Source of the DNA: Pseudomonadota bacterium
GTDB taxonomy: Bacteria > Desulfobacterota > JADFVX01
NCBI GenBank assembly: GCA_015222555.1
Contig: JADFVM010000037.1
Location: forward strand, 1-27,176
Reading direction: 5' to 3'
Length of the DNA stretch: 27,176 nt
Shown here: one piece after another, positions 25,359-27,176 of the stretch
Numbering within the stretch: position 1 is the first letter of the stretch
Layout of the letters: every line of letters starts with the position of its first letter
Position numbers and translations under genes: made by a program
Notes under the pieces: model-generated
The model's database searches: none
Told to the model about the DNA's origin: nothing
What the model saw: only the letters and a program-made list of their open reading frames with translations

Positions 25359-25508
25359 TTATTTAGAAGGTGTCTGAACAGAAAGCCTTTTTCTGCCCTT
25401 CGCTCTCCTTCTTTTTATGACCAATCTTCCACCCTTCGTACTCATCCTTTTCAAAAAACCATGAGTTCTTAATCTACTGATATTACTTGGCTGATACGTT
25501 CTTTTCAT
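25359..25508 (-). CDS. rpmH: 50S ribosomal protein L34
   Basis: A 49-residue, very basic protein starting M-K-R-T-Y-Q-P-S and containing R-L-R-T-H-G-F-L-K-R-M-S-T-K-G-G and L-V-I-K-R-R-R-A-K-G-R-K-R-L, the invariant L34 pattern. The C-terminal tail S-V-Q-T-P-S-K is slightly longer than E. coli L34. It is the first gene of the origin-proximal cluster, with GGAAAGAG upstream of its ATG and a plausible promoter at 25551-25581. The gap to rnpA is 31 bp. Confidence 0.97.
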   Translation of the reverse strand: MKRTYQPSNISRLRTHGFLKRMSTKGGRLVIKRRRAKGRKRLSVQTPSK

Positions 25509-25550
25509 AATTCTCTTTCCTTAGGTCTGCGCTTTTTAAATTAAACTCTA

Positions 25551-25581
25551 AGTATAAAACATATTTGGGCAATTAAGTCAA
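25551..25581 (-). promoter_or_regulatory. Possible rpmH promoter
   Basis: On the minus strand TTGACT (25581-25576) and TATACT (25556-25551) are separated by 19 bp, longer than ideal. A TTATAC register gives 18 bp. The elements lie 43 bp upstream of the rpmH ATG. Confidence 0.45.
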
Positions 25582-25624
25582 TATATTTTGGCTTCAAAGC
25601 TGACCGACATTTTCATTATGTGGA

Positions 25625-25830
25625 GCCTTCTTTATTATTATTATATTATATTAAAAAAACAGTAGTAGTAGTAGGGCCTGTGATTTTGTTTTAAACATGA
25701 ATAAGAGATTAATTATAAAGGATTTTTAATTAACAGAGCTTGTTGATAATAGAGTTAAACATATGTGTATGATAAAGGCGTTTAACTTATCAACAGGTAA
25801 TGCTTGTATTTATATATAGATAATCAACAG
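25625..25830. other. Probable replication origin (oriC)
   Basis: A non-coding stretch directly upstream of rpmH, the usual position of oriC. From left to right: an AT-only run (25631-25659, the likely unwinding element); four TAG trinucleotides (25663-25674), as in the DnaA-trio described for bacterial origins; a GGCC spacer; a weak DnaA-box-like TGTGATTTT (25679-25687); then boxes TGTTGATAA (25741-25749), TTATCAACA (25787-25795) and TAATCAACA (25821-25829). The first two are inverted copies of one 9-mer that differs from TTATCCACA at one base. Order AT-rich, trio, GC, box fits the published basal unwinding layout. dnaA is not adjacent. GC-skew and marker data would test it. Confidence 0.7.
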
Positions 25831-25902
25831 ACTTATAACTAAGCCAAAACCTTCTTAAAAGGGACCGTTGATGAGATTAATAGGTATTAGGGATCAGAAG
25901 GC

Positions 25903-26088
25903 TTACCAGAGCAGTTCCGGGTGCTTTTCTTCCCACCTGTCCTGGCATTCATGTGAGCAGAAGATATACTCTTTTCCCTGGAGATACATTATGGCCGCCA
26001 CATCCTTGGCAGTTTTTATCCCGCATATGTTACATTTGACAAGCTTGGAATAGTCGACAGGTTTTTCTTTTCCAGAGGCACACTTCAT
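25903..26088 (-). CDS. Small TRASH/YHS-like zinc-binding protein
   Basis: A 61-residue protein with two Cys pairs, C-N-I-C-G (about residues 19-23) and F-C-S-H-E-C (about 43-48), followed by a W-E-E-K-H-P-E tail. This resembles TRASH/YHS-type treble-clef metal-binding domains involved in metal sensing or trafficking; the specific role is unknown. Another Cys (C3) sits at the N-terminus. AGGAG precedes the ATG. It reads toward the putative origin and is separated from it by about 70 bp. Confidence 0.75.
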   Translation of the reverse strand: MKCASGKEKPVDYSKLVKCNICGIKTAKDVAAIMYLQGKEYIFCSHECQDRWEEKHPELLW

Positions 26089-26411
26089 AAAACAAACTCC
26101 TAGAGGGTATAATATGAGTGAAATTATATCATGTAACAGATTTTTTGGAAGCCATTTAAAGATTAAATATAATGTGACGTATAAAGAGACGACAGTAAGC
26201 GACTCTAATCTTTTGACTCTTTTTTTAATTTAATGTAACTTCTTATGTTAACAATCTTTTTACAGTCTGACGAGAAGCTGAAAGCATGCCCCGCTTTGCT
26301 TCCACGGGGAAACAGATCAATACGAGGTTTATCTTAAAATTATAGTGGATTACTTGAAGTAACAATCATTTGAATGAAAAGGTTTTTTTTGACACGAAGT
26401 TGAGGTAACAA
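26089..26411. other. Intergenic gap of 323 bp
   Basis: No supported gene. A 39-codon plus-strand open frame (26114 on) begins M-S-E-I-I-S-C-N-R-F-F-G; it has only a weak AGAGGG upstream and no recognised match. A small hairpin CCCCG/CGGGG lies near 26289-26309, without a T-run. The region also contains the divergent upstream sequences of the two flanking genes. Confidence 0.35.
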
Positions 26412-26729
26412 TTGATCAGAGCAAAAGAACCCTTTATTCCAGTTGAAAGACAGGAGACTATTCGCCAGCAAATTATAAAACTTATCGAATGTAACCCTCT
26501 TTCGGCCAGAGAAATTTCAATTGCCGTAAGAATTCCGGAAATGGAAGTTTATGGCGAACTCGACCACATTCGTAAGAAGGCGCATAGAAGCGAAAACAGC
26601 CTGATGGTGACACCTGCACAGTGTAAAAAGTGCTTATTCATTTTTAAAAAAAGGGATCGATTGAAAAAACCGGGGAGATGCCCCATGTGTCACAGTGAAT
26701 CGATTAGTAAACCTTTATTTTCTCTCTAA
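26412..26729 (+). CDS. Winged-helix/zinc-ribbon transcriptional regulator
   Basis: A 105-residue predicted regulator. An N-terminal winged helix (about residues 12-60; R-Q-E-T-I-R-Q-Q-I-I and L-S-A-R-E-I-S-I-A-V) is fused to a C-terminal zinc ribbon with C-K-K-C (about residues 73-76) and C-P-M-C (about 94-97). This is the layout of COG3357-type predicted regulators. Ligand and target are unknown. Start is TTG at 26412 with GAGG 7 bp upstream. The plus strand orientation is divergent from the small zinc protein gene. Confidence 0.85.
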   Translation: MIRAKEPFIPVERQETIRQQIIKLIECNPLSAREISIAVRIPEMEVYGELDHIRKKAHRSENSLMVTPAQCKKCLFIFKKRDRLKKPGRCPMCHSESISKPLFSL

Positions 26730-26979
26730 TGTGGTTAGCTGGAATTTTGAGGGCCCGGATAAGAGGGAAGACATTTTAATTAATCTTTGAATCCCCATCC
26801 TATGAGGGCGTGGATTCTTTACTTAGTGGAAGTTCATTTAAGAAACTGTTGAGGGAGCAAAAAAAAAGAAAGAAATAAAAAGGTTTAATTTGTTATATTG
26901 TGTTGAAAAATGGTAACTATTGATTCAGCCTATATATTTAAACGCCAATAGTTGATAAAAAAATAACAAAGGTTTGATA

Positions 26980-27176
26980 ATGAAAACAATTTTAATAATC
27001 GGTGATGACCAGAGTGATAATAATCTGGCCATAAAAACGATAAAGTCGGTTGGCTTTACAGTTATTCTGGCCAAAGACTGTATCGAAGGACTAGAAAAAG
27101 CGACGGGAGAAAGGCCAGATCTTGTTCTCATGGATTATGCAAATGAGGGGATGGACCCTTTGACAGTCATAGAAAG
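26980..27176 (+). CDS. Response regulator receiver domain, truncated by window end
   Basis: The first 65 codons of a protein starting M-K-T-I-L-I-I-G-D-D-Q, whose acidic pair D9-D10 and later L-V-L-M-D-Y-A-N-E-G-M-D match a CheY-like receiver. The Asp in L-M-D-Y is the expected phosphoacceptor. The usual M-P after it is replaced by E-G-M-D. The rest, including any output domain, lies outside the window. The preceding 250 bp hold a possible weak hairpin (26789-26817) and no clear promoter. Confidence 0.85.
   Translation, partial: MKTILIIGDDQSDNNLAIKTIKSVGFTVILAKDCIEGLEKATGERPDLVLMDYANEGMDPLTVIE

Noticed and set aside
26950..26958. AGTTGATAA as another DnaA box
   Set aside because: It is isolated, 1.1 kb from the other boxes, and directly upstream of the response-regulator gene; one match at 8 of 9 is expected by chance in AT-rich DNA.
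1..27176. CRISPR arrays, tRNA/rRNA genes, insertion sequences
   Set aside because: No regularly spaced repeats, no tRNA-like or rRNA-like sequence and no transposase were seen; the only repeats found are the 77-bp element and the parS pair.

Overview
The window is a chromosome segment from a Gram-negative bacterium. It carries an outer-membrane-type barrel protein, several lipoproteins, SurA-like and CpoB-like envelope genes, and a YidC with the large periplasmic domain. Gene content such as the U32/TrhP + DUF4911 pair and bacteriohemerythrin fits the former Deltaproteobacteria (Desulfobacterota and relatives), but that placement is an inference from protein families, not a search result. Base composition is moderate to low in GC. 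Coding is dense, and several genes use TTG or GTG starts.

Left part (1-9.4 kb): a 12-TM membrane protein made of three repeats resembling the haem-copper-oxidase subunit I fold; a stand-alone cyclic-nucleotide-binding protein on the minus strand; a SurA-N-like periplasmic protein with a strong promoter; a minus-strand pair (TrhP/U32 and DUF4911); a frameshifted CpoB/YbgF-like lipoprotein; a LysM protein with a clear terminator; and dprA-topA. A 77-bp stem-forming repeat occurs at 1.8 kb and 9.4 kb.

Middle part (9.4-18.3 kb): a bacteriohemerythrin with an in-frame stop; an NlpC/P60 lipoprotein, an S4 RNA-binding protein and an M48 lipoprotein protease; a 7TM class III nucleotidyl cyclase; a decayed receiver/EAL gene; the prmA-rsmE operon; and two unrecognised envelope genes (a putative outer-membrane barrel and a Ser/Thr-rich lipoprotein).

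Right part (18.3-27.2 kb): the classic origin-proximal cluster on the minus strand, rpmH-rnpA-yidD-yidC-jag-mnmE-mnmG-rsmG. Upstream of rpmH lies a non-coding stretch with AT-rich DNA, TAG trinucleotide repeats and DnaA-box-like sites, which I call a likely oriC. Two perfect 16-bp parS palindromes flank mnmG-rsmG, but parA/parB do not follow rsmG as they often do. dnaA is not in the window. Beyond the origin are a small TRASH/YHS-like zinc protein, a winged-helix/Zn-ribbon regulator and a truncated response regulator.

Most of the window is housekeeping. I found no obvious new multi-gene system. The observations most worth checking are the origin/parS arrangement, the triple-repeat membrane protein, the dispersed repeat with a compensatory base change, and three separate broken genes.
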